Assembly (NCBI GenBank): GCA_963773835.1
Contig: CAVZCQ010000005.1
Coordinates: forward strand, 124,001-188,000
Direction: 5' to 3'
Origin: JOPF136 sp963773835
GTDB taxonomy: Bacteria; Acidobacteriota; Terriglobia; Acidiferrales; UBA7541
Length of the DNA stretch: 64,000 bases
The notes beneath the pieces are model-generated. The model saw only the letters and a list, made by a program, of their open reading frames with translations, did no database searches and was not told where the DNA came from. The translations under genes were made by a program, and so were the position numbers. Positions 25,752 through 34,260 of this stretch are shown in pieces. Each line of letters opens with the position of its first letter. The first letter of the stretch is position 1.

Positions 25752-27941
25752 TTGGCATCGAAATCGTGGAGTCCGACGGCGGCGCCCGGGGAATTCCGTC
25801 CGTACGTGGGCGCGCAGGAATCGCTGATGGAATTTACGGTGCGCGCCGTCGTGTTCGGGATGCTGTTTGGAATCCTGTTCGGCGCGGTGACCGTGTACGT
25901 GGGACTGCGCGCCGGGCTGACGGTGTCCGCGTCGATTCCCATCGCGGTGCTTTCCATCACCGCACTGCGCGCATTCGGCAAAGCCACAATCCTCGAAAAC
26001 AACATGGTGCAGACGATCGGCTCGGCCGGCGAGTCGGTGGCCTCGGGTGTGATTTTCACGCTGCCGGCGCTGATTTTTCTGGGGTTTCCGCTGGAGTATT
26101 CGCGCGTGTTCCTGCTGGCGCTGCTGGGGGGCTGGCTGGGTGTGCTGTTCATGATCCCGCTGCGGCGGCAATTGATCGTTAAAGAGCACGGCAACCTGCT
26201 GTATCCGGAAGGAACGGCGTGCGCGGACGTGCTGGTAGCGGGAGATAAGGGCGGCTCATTCGCGGAGCGGGTGTTTTGGGGGCTGGGGATCGGCGGCATT
26301 TACACAGTGCTGAAAAACTCCGTGGGCCTATGGAACAGCCAGCCGGAGTACCGTCCGCCGTGGCTGCCGGGCTCATCGCTGCGCGCGGACATCGCCTCGG
26401 AATACCTGGGCGTAGGTTACGTGATCGGACCGAAGGTGGCGGCGGTGCTTTTCGCGGGCGGCTTATTCTCCTGGTTCGTGGTGATGCCGGCGATCAAATT
26501 TTTCGGCTCGCTGGCGCCGAACGTGGCGCTCTATCCCAGCACGATACCGATCCCGAAAATGACGCCGGACGATCTGTGGCGCAGCTACATACGGCCGATG
26601 GGAGCGGGAGCGGTGGCTGCGGCGGGGCTGTTCACGCTGATGCACACGATGCCCACAATCGTGGGCGCGCTTCGCTCCGGGCTGAAGGACCTGAGCGCCG
26701 GCGGCGCGGAGAGCGCGGGGACCCAGCGGACCGAGCGCGACATCCCGATGAGCACGGTGGTGATCGGGTCGGGGGTGCTGCTGGCGATGATGTGGGCGCT
26801 GCTGAGCTTCAAACCGGTGCCGGGGGCGGAGACGGGGATGTTCTCCAACTTGATCGCGGCGGTGTTCGTGGTGGTGTTCGGGTTCTTGTTCGTGACCGTC
26901 TCGTCGCGAATCTGCGGGATCATCGGGACGTCGGCGAACCCGGTGAGCGGGATGACCATCGCCACGCTGATGGCAACGTGCGCGATGTTTCTGGCACTGG
27001 GATGGACCGGCGCATCGTACTCCGCACTGGCGCTGACCATCGGCGGTGTGGTGTGCATCGCCTCGGCCAATGCGGGCGCGACGTCGCAGGATTTGAAGAC
27101 CGGCTTCCTGGTGGGAGCGACGCCGGTGCGGCAACAGATCGGGCTGGTGCTCGGAGTGATGGCGTCGGCGCTGGTGGTCGGGCTGACGCTCATCCTGATG
27201 AATACGGCGCTTTCTCAGTACGTGCCGGCGCAGATCCCTGTGGACCTGGAGCATCTCTCCGCGGGAGTGAAAATCGAACTGCAGAGTTACCACTACGGCG
27301 GAAAGAACTACGTGCTGCTGAATGCCATCGGTTCGCGCGACATCTCCGATGGGAAATACCTCTACGATCCGGCAACGAAGCAGATCGAAATTCAATGGAT
27401 CCAGGGAATCGGGAGCGAGAAAGCGGCGGCGCCGCAGGCGCGGCTGATGGCCACGGTGATCAATGGAATCCTGAACCAGCGGCTGCCATGGCGGCTGGTG
27501 CTGCTAGGCGTTTTTCTGGTGGTGGCTATCGAGCTGCTGGGCGTGCGGTCGCTGGCGTTTGCAGTGGGTTCGTATCTTTCCATCGCTACTACGCTCGCGA
27601 TTTTTACCGGAGGGGTGGTGCGCTGGCTGGCGGAGCGAGGGACGAAAGCGAGCGAGGCCGCCGAGAGCGAAGTGAGCCCGGGCTCGCTCTATGCCACCGG
27701 GCTGATTGCCGCGGGGGGCGTATTCGGACTGCTGGGCATGGTCCTGGTGGTGCTGGGCGACCCGAACTTCAAATACCACTTCCTGCCGGAGAACGTCCTG
27801 GGCCGCGGGGGTGCCTGGCTGTCGAGTCTGACGGCAAAAACGCCGCTCGGCGACGTGACGCAGAGCAACCTCATCGCCGTGGTGATGTTCCTGCTGCTGG
27901 CGATCTCGCTGTATCGATCTGCGCGCACGAAATTGAAGTAA
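25752..27941 (+). CDS. OPT-family oligopeptide transporter
   Basis: Inner-membrane secondary transporter of about 729 residues with roughly 14 membrane segments, of the oligopeptide/metal-complex OPT superfamily. Family marks include the early AVTVYVGLRAGLTVSASIPI, the ENNMVQTIGSAGESVASG stretch and GTACADVLVAGDKGG, then TSANPVSGMTIATL and CIASANAGATSQDLKTGFLV. A large loop (about 520-590) lies outside the core. The TTG at 25752 is chosen because GGGAGGGACAGG precedes it; an ATG at 25671 lies further up without a ribosome binding site. Substrate cannot be read from the sequence: short peptides and metal-chelate complexes are both known in this family. Confidence 0.92.
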   Translation: MASKSWSPTAAPGEFRPYVGAQESLMEFTVRAVVFGMLFGILFGAVTVYVGLRAGLTVSASIPIAVLSITALRAFGKATILENNMVQTIGSAGESVASGVIFTLPALIFLGFPLEYSRVFLLALLGGWLGVLFMIPLRRQLIVKEHGNLLYPEGTACADVLVAGDKGGSFAERVFWGLGIGGIYTVLKNSVGLWNSQPEYRPPWLPGSSLRADIASEYLGVGYVIGPKVAAVLFAGGLFSWFVVMPAIKFFGSLAPNVALYPSTIPIPKMTPDDLWRSYIRPMGAGAVAAAGLFTLMHTMPTIVGALRSGLKDLSAGGAESAGTQRTERDIPMSTVVIGSGVLLAMMWALLSFKPVPGAETGMFSNLIAAVFVVVFGFLFVTVSSRICGIIGTSANPVSGMTIATLMATCAMFLALGWTGASYSALALTIGGVVCIASANAGATSQDLKTGFLVGATPVRQQIGLVLGVMASALVVGLTLILMNTALSQYVPAQIPVDLEHLSAGVKIELQSYHYGGKNYVLLNAIGSRDISDGKYLYDPATKQIEIQWIQGIGSEKAAAPQARLMATVINGILNQRLPWRLVLLGVFLVVAIELLGVRSLAFAVGSYLSIATTLAIFTGGVVRWLAERGTKASEAAESEVSPGSLYATGLIAAGGVFGLLGMVLVVLGDPNFKYHFLPENVLGRGGAWLSSLTAKTPLGDVTQSNLIAVVMFLLLAISLYRSARTKLK

Positions 27942-27968
27942 AAGCGAAATTCGAAATTCGGTCAGAAT
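27938..27968 (+). repeat. Stop-linked repeat copy at the OPT stop
   Basis: GTAAAAGCGAAATTCG then AAATTCGGTCAGAA. The TAA of the transporter is part of the element. The end TCGGTCAGAA is shared with the pyk copy. Confidence 0.75.
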
Positions 27969-28044
27969 GTCAACCCATAACCTCCGAGTCGGGCGCGGTT
28001 TTCGATTTCTCCTTTTCGTTCTTCCCGGCTAGACTGATTGCGCG

Positions 28045-28821
28045 ATGGCACGCGACGTCCGATTCGAATACCGGTTCAATTGGAAGCGGGAATTCTCTCC
28101 GGCGATTCGCTGGCTGATTGTGGCGAATTGCGCCGTCTTCGCGGTGATGAAAATCGCGGCGATGGTGACGGACGGCGCAACGGACCGTAGTTTCGCCCTG
28201 TGGTTCGGACTCATTCCGACTCTGATCGTGCCGGGGCTGAGGATCTGGACGCTGGCCACCTACCTGTTTCTCCACGCCACTTTCCTGCACCTGCTGTTCA
28301 ACATGTTCACGCTGTGGATGTTCGGGCGCGACCTGGAGCCGGTGTGGGGCGCGCGACGATTTCTGTTCTATTACTTTCTGACGGGCATCGGGGCGGGAGT
28401 GTGCGTGGCGCTGGTGAACCTGCTGCCGGAGCTGTGGGGCCACCCGCAGCCCGTGAGTGTGACCGTGGGCGCTTCCGGAGCAATCTACGGGATCCTGATG
28501 GCCTGCGGGCTGCTGTTTCCGGACCGGCAGGTGTGGCTGATCCCGCTTCCGGTGATGATTTCGATGCGCATGTTCGTATTGATTTGGGGGGCCATCGCAT
28601 TTTTCAGCACGCTGGAAGGGCCGGGGAGCGGCATCAGCCACGTGGCGCACCTGGGAGGATTGCTGGTGGGGTACATCTACATCCGCCGGGGATCATTCTT
28701 CTACAGCGCGCGCAACCGCCTGACGGACTGGCGCCAGCGCCGCCTGCGGCGGAAGTTTGAAGTGTACATGCGCGACCACCGCGACGAGCCGCCGGCCGGG
28801 CCACCGCGGTGGATGAATTAG
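28045..28821 (+). CDS. Rhomboid-family intramembrane serine protease
   Basis: Membrane protease of 258 residues with about six membrane segments. The catalytic Ser is in VTVGASGAIYG (about residues 147-157) and the catalytic His in SHVAHLGGLLVGY (about 194-206). The conserved loop motif FGRDLEPVWGARRF between the first segments is typical. A basic tail of about 40 residues, ending MRDHRDEP, is cytoplasmic. The ATG at 28045 fits the family. It follows the OPT gene by about 100 bases. Substrates are unknown. Confidence 0.93.
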   Translation: MARDVRFEYRFNWKREFSPAIRWLIVANCAVFAVMKIAAMVTDGATDRSFALWFGLIPTLIVPGLRIWTLATYLFLHATFLHLLFNMFTLWMFGRDLEPVWGARRFLFYYFLTGIGAGVCVALVNLLPELWGHPQPVSVTVGASGAIYGILMACGLLFPDRQVWLIPLPVMISMRMFVLIWGAIAFFSTLEGPGSGISHVAHLGGLLVGYIYIRRGSFFYSARNRLTDWRQRRLRRKFEVYMRDHRDEPPAGPPRWMN

Positions 28822-28825
28822 AAGA

Positions 28826-28863
28826 GAAAGGCGAAACCCGAAATTCGAAACTCGAAAATCGGC
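28826..28863 (+). repeat. Stop-linked repeat copy after the rhomboid gene
   Basis: Begins four bases after the TAG: GAAAGGCGAAACCCG, then AAATTCGAAACTCGAAAATC and GG. It is opposed to the copy at 29013-29053, so the two can form a long stem-loop between convergent genes. The 150 bases between them include a small hairpin CCCTCGCTGCGCTCGGG near 28955. Confidence 0.8.
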
Positions 28864-29012
28864 CGGAGGGCTGGATCGCAGCCACCGGACATGACCTGCA
28901 AGTTTGACCGTCCTCGCCCCTGGATCGGGTAATACCGAAAACCGAAAGACAGATCCCTCGCTGCGCTCGGGATGACGGATTGGGGCTTGTGTCGCGCAAT
29001 GCCAGGACTTCT

Positions 29013-29053
29013 GACCGATTTTCGAGTTCCGAATTTCGAGTCTTGCTTTTATC
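29013..29053 (-). repeat. Stop-linked repeat copy at the pyk stop
   Basis: On the minus strand GATAAAAGC, then AAGACTCGAAATTCGGAACT, then CGAAAATCGGTC. The TAA (29049-29051) ends pyruvate kinase. Confidence 0.8.
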
Positions 29054-30494
29054 CGACGGTGTGGAGCTTCATGAAGTTCGTGCTGCCGCGGATGCCGAAC
29101 GGCGTGCCGGCTACAATGCCCACCACGTCTCCCCGCGCCACCAGGCGTTCTTCGAGCAGCCGCTTCGCGGCCACCTCGGAGAGTTCATCGATGTTGCGCG
29201 TGCCGCCGATGGTGCGCGGCAGGACGCCCCAGAGAAGACTGAGGCGGCGGCGCGTCTCCTGAATGGGCGAAAAGGCGATGATGGGACAGGGCGGACGGTA
29301 CTTGGAGATGAGCCGGGCCGTCGAACCGCTTTCAGTGAACACGGCGATAACTTTCATGCGGAAGATGGCGGCGGCGTTACAGATGGCTTCGCAGATGGTC
29401 TCGCCGACAGAGAGCGTGGCCGGATGCGGGCGGACGACATCGCGGATGTTGGCCTCCGCCTCACGCACGATGCGGTCCATCATGCGCACGGTTTCCAGCG
29501 GGTAGCAGCCGGAAGCGGTTTCGGCGGAGAGCATCACGGCGTCGGTACCGTCGAAGACGGCATTGGCGACGTCGGAGGCCTCGGCGCGCGTGGGGCGCGG
29601 GTGCTCGGTCATGGATTCGAGCATCTGGGTGGCGGTGATGACGGGAACGCGGAGGTCGCGGGCGAGTGCGATAATGCGCTTCTGGAGCACGGGCACCTGC
29701 TCGGGGGCCAACTCGACGCCCAGATCGCCGCGAGCCACCATTACGCCATCCGCTGCGCGCAGGATTTCTTCCAGGTTGTCGATCGCTTCGGGCTTTTCGA
29801 GCTTTGCAATCACGGGAGTGTCGCGGCCGTTGCGGTGGATCAGGGCTTTTGCTGAGAGCACATCGGCCGCGGTGCGTACGAAGCTGACGGCCACATAGTT
29901 CGCCCCAGCGTCGAGAGCGAACAGCAGGTCGTCGCGGTCCTTTGGAGTGATCGAAGCAACGCGCAGCTTCACGCCCGGCAGATTGATCCCTTTGTGCTCG
30001 CCCAATTCGCCGCCATTGACAACACGGGTGACCACATCGCGGCCGCGCACGGCGGTGACGCGAAGCTCGATGAGGCCATCGGCGAGAAGGATGCGGTCGC
30101 CGGGGCGGACGTCGTGCGGGAGGCGTTCAAACGTCGTGGAGACCCGCGCGGAATCGCCCGGAACTTTTGCCGTTGTAATGACAAATTGCTTTCCCGCTTC
30201 GAGGCGAATGGGACGCCCGCCGGCCAGCGTGCCGGTGCGAATTTTCGGTCCCTGCAGGTCGGCCAAGATGCCCAGCGGCCTCTGCTGGCGGAGCGAGGCC
30301 TGGCGCAAAGCGCGGATGGCGGCGGCGTGCTCGTCATGCGTGCCGTGGGAAAAATTCAGGCGGGCCACGTTCATGCCTGCGGCGAGCAGGCGGTCTGCCA
30401 TTTGCGGCGAGGAGGTAGCCGGGCCGATGGTGCAGACGATTTTGGCGCGGCGCACAGTGAGACCCGCGGGGGGCGGTGGCGGCTTAGGGCGCAC
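29049..30494 (-). CDS. pyk: Pyruvate kinase
   Basis: Final step of glycolysis, making ATP and pyruvate. About 481 residues. RAKIVCTIGPATSS starts the barrel, LNFSHGTHDEH follows, and the signature IIAKLEKPEAIDNLEEIL with the catalytic Lys and Glu, VARGDLGVE, and TQMLESM are present. The C-terminal regulatory domain has VFTESGSTARLISKYRP. The start is probably GTG 30494, which has GGAGG nine bases before it and overlaps the M20 peptidase end by 11 bases; GTG 30455 would begin right at the usual MRRAKIV and is the alternative. Coupling to a peptidase is unusual. Confidence 0.95.
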   Translation of the reverse strand: MRPKPPPPPAGLTVRRAKIVCTIGPATSSPQMADRLLAAGMNVARLNFSHGTHDEHAAAIRALRQASLRQQRPLGILADLQGPKIRTGTLAGGRPIRLEAGKQFVITTAKVPGDSARVSTTFERLPHDVRPGDRILLADGLIELRVTAVRGRDVVTRVVNGGELGEHKGINLPGVKLRVASITPKDRDDLLFALDAGANYVAVSFVRTAADVLSAKALIHRNGRDTPVIAKLEKPEAIDNLEEILRAADGVMVARGDLGVELAPEQVPVLQKRIIALARDLRVPVITATQMLESMTEHPRPTRAEASDVANAVFDGTDAVMLSAETASGCYPLETVRMMDRIVREAEANIRDVVRPHPATLSVGETICEAICNAAAIFRMKVIAVFTESGSTARLISKYRPPCPIIAFSPIQETRRRLSLLWGVLPRTIGGTRNIDELSEVAAKRLLEERLVARGDVVGIVAGTPFGIRGSTNFMKLHTVG

Positions 30495-31914
30495 GGACGA
30501 AGTCCTCCACGGTGCGGTACACCAGCTCGATCCCCGGACGGATGGCTGCGATAGGCAGGCGCTCGTTGTCCGCGTGCATCCGGGCAATATCCTCTTCGGT
30601 AAGGGGAAACGGCAGGAGGCCGTAACAGGTCACGTTGCGCATGCGCAGCTCGGCGGAATCGGTGAAACCAGTGGACATCATGGGCAAAACAGGTGCGCCA
30701 GGGAACACGGTGTGCGTCGCTCTCACGATGGAGCGGTAGAAGTCCGTGTCGATGTCGGAGGGGGGCGAAGGACGCGAGTTGATGGATTCGATCTCAATGC
30801 GGATCTGCGGATCGTCCACGAGTTTGAGCATGGCATCGGCAAACTCGCCGGGAAGTTCGCCGGGCAGCAGGCGGACATTCAACGTGGCGCGGGCTTCCGA
30901 GGGGATGACGTTGTCGCGGACGCCGGCCTGGAGCATGGTGGGAGAAATGGTGTTGCGGAGCATGGAACTCCACACGGGGTTGGCATTGGAGAGGATGCGC
31001 GCGGCATGGTCCTGGCGCTCCGTCGTGTCCAGCACGCGCATCCATTTGGCCAGCTCGGGGTCTTCAATCTGGGCCAGTCCCTCGAAGTAGCGCTTGGTGA
31101 TCACCGTGGGTTTTACCGGCGTCTCCCAGGTGCCCAGCTTCTCGATCGCCGCGGCCAGATGAACTACGGCATTGTCTTTGAGCGGAACGGAGGCGTGGCC
31201 GGAAGTCCCGGTGGCGATGACCCGGTAATCCACGGAAACTTTTTCGCCGGCCTGGACGCCGAGGTACCAGGGTTTTCCGTCCTTCACCATGGTGCGGCCG
31301 CCTTCATTGATGCAATAAGCCGCGGCAATTTTGTCCCAGTGCTTTTCGGCGAGGGCGCGGATGCCGAACTCGCCTCCCTGCTCCTCGTCGCCATCGGCCA
31401 GGAAAATCACATCGCGGTTCAGCCGCACGGCGGCGCGCTTCAGCGTGATGAACGCGGCGAGGTTGGCGACGAGCGGCCCCTTGTCATCCAGCGTGCCGCG
31501 GCCCCACAGGAATCCATCCTTCACGGCGGCGCCAAACGGGTCCTGGTTCCATTTCGAGGGGTCCACGCCCACCACGTCCATGTGGCCGAGCAGGAGGAGG
31601 GCGCGGCTCGGATCGGGCAGCGCGGCGGAATTCAGCCGGGCCACCAGCGCGCCGCGGCCGGGCGCCGTTTCGATCACCTCCGAGGGGATTCCTTCCTTCT
31701 CGAGAATCCCCGCGAGGTAATGTGCTCCGGCCAGTTCGTTACCCGGGGGATTCGCCGTGTTGATGCGCACCAGGCCGGCGAGCCAACCGGTGGCTTCCAG
31801 CGAGAGTTTTTCGAAGTCCACGGGGCCGGCCGCGGGTGAATTCTGAGGAACGGCTGTCGACGCGAAGAACGCCAGGATGAGACCGAGTAGGAAAGGTGTT
31901 CGGGTTCCGGGCAA
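30484..31914 (-). CDS. Exported M20-family metallopeptidase
   Basis: Zinc exopeptidase of the M20/M25/M40 type, 476 residues, with an N-terminal signal peptide (PFLLGLILAFFASTAVPQ). Metal ligands and catalytic residues are seen in LLLLGHMDVVGVDP, WGRGTLDDKG and ADGDEEQGGEFG (about residues 105-190), with a dimerisation domain in the middle containing SGHASVPLKDNAV and a late His-type region. Substrates are likely dipeptides or N-acyl amino acids outside the cytoplasm. The start is TTG 31914 with GGAGG six bases before it. It overlaps pyk by 11 bases, so both are likely on one transcript. The VWFA gene is divergent. Confidence 0.92.
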   Translation of the reverse strand: MPGTRTPFLLGLILAFFASTAVPQNSPAAGPVDFEKLSLEATGWLAGLVRINTANPPGNELAGAHYLAGILEKEGIPSEVIETAPGRGALVARLNSAALPDPSRALLLLGHMDVVGVDPSKWNQDPFGAAVKDGFLWGRGTLDDKGPLVANLAAFITLKRAAVRLNRDVIFLADGDEEQGGEFGIRALAEKHWDKIAAAYCINEGGRTMVKDGKPWYLGVQAGEKVSVDYRVIATGTSGHASVPLKDNAVVHLAAAIEKLGTWETPVKPTVITKRYFEGLAQIEDPELAKWMRVLDTTERQDHAARILSNANPVWSSMLRNTISPTMLQAGVRDNVIPSEARATLNVRLLPGELPGEFADAMLKLVDDPQIRIEIESINSRPSPPSDIDTDFYRSIVRATHTVFPGAPVLPMMSTGFTDSAELRMRNVTCYGLLPFPLTEEDIARMHADNERLPIAAIRPGIELVYRTVEDFVRAP

Positions 31915-32088
31915 TGGTTCCTCCGAGCAAAAAATATGCCGGCTAAACTCTCTATGCTACCACGCACGCGCGGCGCGCCGTGCCAGGCGCCAGGGTGCGC
32001 GCTGCCCCTGGTCAGGACCAGCTTTGGCGCGCTGCGGTTGACCAGCCCAACGGGGCGTGGCAGCATCCAATGGATGAGGAGATTGGCC

Positions 32089-33195
32089 ATGCGACCTGGC
32101 TTCTTGCGCGCCGCAGTTGCCGGCGGACTCTTCGTTCTGCTGGTGATGGGAACAGCACCGCTCGGAGCATTGCGGGCGCATGCGCAGGACGCGAAGCAGA
32201 ATCCGCAGCAGAAGCCGCCGGTGACCGTACCGAGCGGCCCATCCGGGGAGCAGAAACCGCAGGACCAGTTCACGATGAGCGTCGAGGTGCCGCTGGTCAC
32301 GCTGGACGTGGTGGTGGCCGACGACAAAGGCGATATCTACACGGGGCTGAAGAAGGGGAATTTCCGCGTGAGCGAGGACGGCGTTTTGCAGCCCCTCACC
32401 AACTTTTCCACTCCCGACGCGCCCATCACCACCGTGCTCCTGATCGAGTTCAGCAGCCGGGGAATCTTCGGCTACCCCGCCTACGCGGCGAATGCGGTGA
32501 CCTGGGCCGATGAGTTTCTCAGCGAATTGCGGAAGGACGACTATGTGGCGCTCGTGTCGTTCGACATGCGCACCCACGTCGAGGTCGATTTCACTCGGGA
32601 CAAACTGGCGGTCCACAATTACCTGGCGGGGATGCTGATCCCAGGCTTCCACGAGTCCAACGTCTTCGACGCGCTGATGGAGACCCTGGACAACCTGAAG
32701 GACGTGAAAGGGCGGAAATCGATCGTGTTGCTGGCCTCGGGGATCGACACGTTCAGCAAGCACACGCTCGACGATGCGTACAAGCGCGTGAAGCAGACCG
32801 ACGTGACCATTTTCCCCGTCGGCGTGGCGCGGCCCATCGCAAATTATCTCGATAACCACAACATGATCAGCGGGGAGGGGCGGCTGAATTTCTACCAGGC
32901 CGATAACCAGATGAGCGAGTTCGCCAAACTGACCGGGGGACACGCGTACTTTCCCCAGTTCGAAGGTGAAATCCCTGGAATCATGCAGGGAATCGCCAGC
33001 ATGCTGAGGTCGCAGTACAGCCTGGGATACGTGCCGAGCAATCAGATACGTGACGGGAAATACCGCAAGATCAAAGTTGATGTCGTAGGCTCTGACGGCC
33101 AGCCGGTGGAATTGAAGGATCCGAAAGGGAAGAAGCTGAAGTTGATCGTGTACGCCCGCCAGGGCTACACCGCGCCGAAAGGTCCCGTTTCCTAG
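32089..33195 (+). CDS. Exported VWFA-related domain protein (acidobacterial type)
   Basis: Secreted protein of 368 residues matching the VWFA-related family that is greatly expanded in Acidobacteriota. A signal peptide (AVAGGLFVLLVMGTA) is followed by SVEVPLVTLDVVVADDKGD and LKKGNFRVSEDGVLQPLTNF, the characteristic front of this family, and then the VWA fold. The metal-site motif is degenerate: it reads LLIEFSSRG where DxSxS would be expected. The end YSLGYVPSN and YRKIKVDV is also family-typical. The ATG at 32089 has GAGGAG seven bases before it. Function is unknown; it probably mediates adhesion or protein contacts in the envelope. Confidence 0.92.
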   Translation: MRPGFLRAAVAGGLFVLLVMGTAPLGALRAHAQDAKQNPQQKPPVTVPSGPSGEQKPQDQFTMSVEVPLVTLDVVVADDKGDIYTGLKKGNFRVSEDGVLQPLTNFSTPDAPITTVLLIEFSSRGIFGYPAYAANAVTWADEFLSELRKDDYVALVSFDMRTHVEVDFTRDKLAVHNYLAGMLIPGFHESNVFDALMETLDNLKDVKGRKSIVLLASGIDTFSKHTLDDAYKRVKQTDVTIFPVGVARPIANYLDNHNMISGEGRLNFYQADNQMSEFAKLTGGHAYFPQFEGEIPGIMQGIASMLRSQYSLGYVPSNQIRDGKYRKIKVDVVGSDGQPVELKDPKGKKLKLIVYARQGYTAPKGPVS

Positions 33196-33241
33196 CTTGG
33201 GGCCGCAGCGCGGGGCGAATCTCCGCGGCTGCTGTCGCGCT

Positions 33242-34243
33242 CTAATACCCGCGCGCAGGGTCCACACGATTGCGCAATTCGCGGCCGGCAAACCAGCGGC
33301 CCAGATTGTCCAGCAGCAATTCCGCCTGGCGTTCCCACAACGAGTCGCTGGCGCCGCTCAGGTGCGGGGTCAGAAAACAATTCTCCAGCGCCCAGAGCGG
33401 GCTCGACTCGGGCAACGGCTCCTCGCTGGCCACATCGAGCGCAGCCCCGGCAATGCGCCGCTCGGTGAGCGCCTCCACCAGAGCCGATTCGTCGAGCAGT
33501 GAGCCGCGCGCCACGTTGATGAGATAGGCCGAAGCTTTCATGCTGGCGAAGCGCGCGGCGTTCATCAGGTGGCGAGTGTCGGGCGTTTCCGGAGCGGCAA
33601 GTACCACGAAATCGGCTTCCGGCAGCAGGCCATCGAGCGAGGATGCGGGCGCGATGCGATCGGCGACGCCGGGCGCGGCGCGGCCCGTGCGGGTGACGGC
33701 CACGACGCGCATGCCGAAGCCACGGGCCAGTCGCGCCACCTCGCGGCCGATGGCGCCCAGACCGACCACCAGCAGCGTCGCACCGCGCAGCTCGCGCGGG
33801 CGGATCGGCTCGTTCCAGATATCCTGCTGGCCCCAGTGGCGCCGCGCCTGATGGCGAAAGGAGGAGGGAAATCGGCGAGCGAGCGCCAGCAACAGCCCCA
33901 ACACGTGCTCGGCAATGGGGATAGTGTGCACGCCGCTCGCGTTGGTGACGGCGATGCCGCTCGCGCGCAATTCCGGGTACATGAGCTGCGCCACGCCGGC
34001 CGCGGTCGAGTGCAGCCATTTCAATCTCGGCGCCGCAGCGAACTGTTGCGGGCGGAGTGACCAGCCGACAAAAATATCGGTGTCCGGCAGCTCGGCGTCA
34101 ATGCGGCCGTAATCCTCCAGATGCACCACGCGCATTCCCGGGAACTGCTCGCGAACGCGAACGGCCAGCCATTCCGGCGCGCGCCACAGCGTGAAGGGGT
34201 GCCAGACGCAAACCAGGAGTTTGGTTTCCTCAGGAGTGGGCAT
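33242..34243 (-). CDS. D-2-hydroxyacid dehydrogenase
   Basis: NAD(P)-dependent oxidoreductase of 333 residues, of the formate/glycerate dehydrogenase family. The NAD loop LLVVGLGAIGREVARLARGF (about 150-170), the catalytic Arg in NVARGSLLDE, the Glu in DVASEEPLPESSPLW, and His in LTPHLSGASD are all present. It is shorter than SerA and lacks ACT. Likely substrates are 2-keto acids such as glyoxylate or hydroxypyruvate; which one cannot be told. It starts at ATG 34243, 17 bases after the gpmI stop, so it is the last gene of the glgC-eno-gpmI transcript. A TTG at 34264 overlapping the gpmI stop is possible. Confidence 0.92.
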   Translation of the reverse strand: MPTPEETKLLVCVWHPFTLWRAPEWLAVRVREQFPGMRVVHLEDYGRIDAELPDTDIFVGWSLRPQQFAAAPRLKWLHSTAAGVAQLMYPELRASGIAVTNASGVHTIPIAEHVLGLLLALARRFPSSFRHQARRHWGQQDIWNEPIRPRELRGATLLVVGLGAIGREVARLARGFGMRVVAVTRTGRAAPGVADRIAPASSLDGLLPEADFVVLAAPETPDTRHLMNAARFASMKASAYLINVARGSLLDESALVEALTERRIAGAALDVASEEPLPESSPLWALENCFLTPHLSGASDSLWERQAELLLDNLGRWFAGRELRNRVDPARGY

Positions 34244-34260
34244 CTTCAAGCGGAGGACCC

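Noticed and set aside
26276..28117. 613-codon plus-strand frame over the OPT gene
   Set aside because: Alternate frame with Arg/Gly-rich translation; the OPT frame has membrane segments and family motifs.
28950..28980. Small RNA gene between rhomboid and pyk
   Set aside because: Only a short CCCTCG hairpin is seen, with no promoter or T-run to support a transcript.
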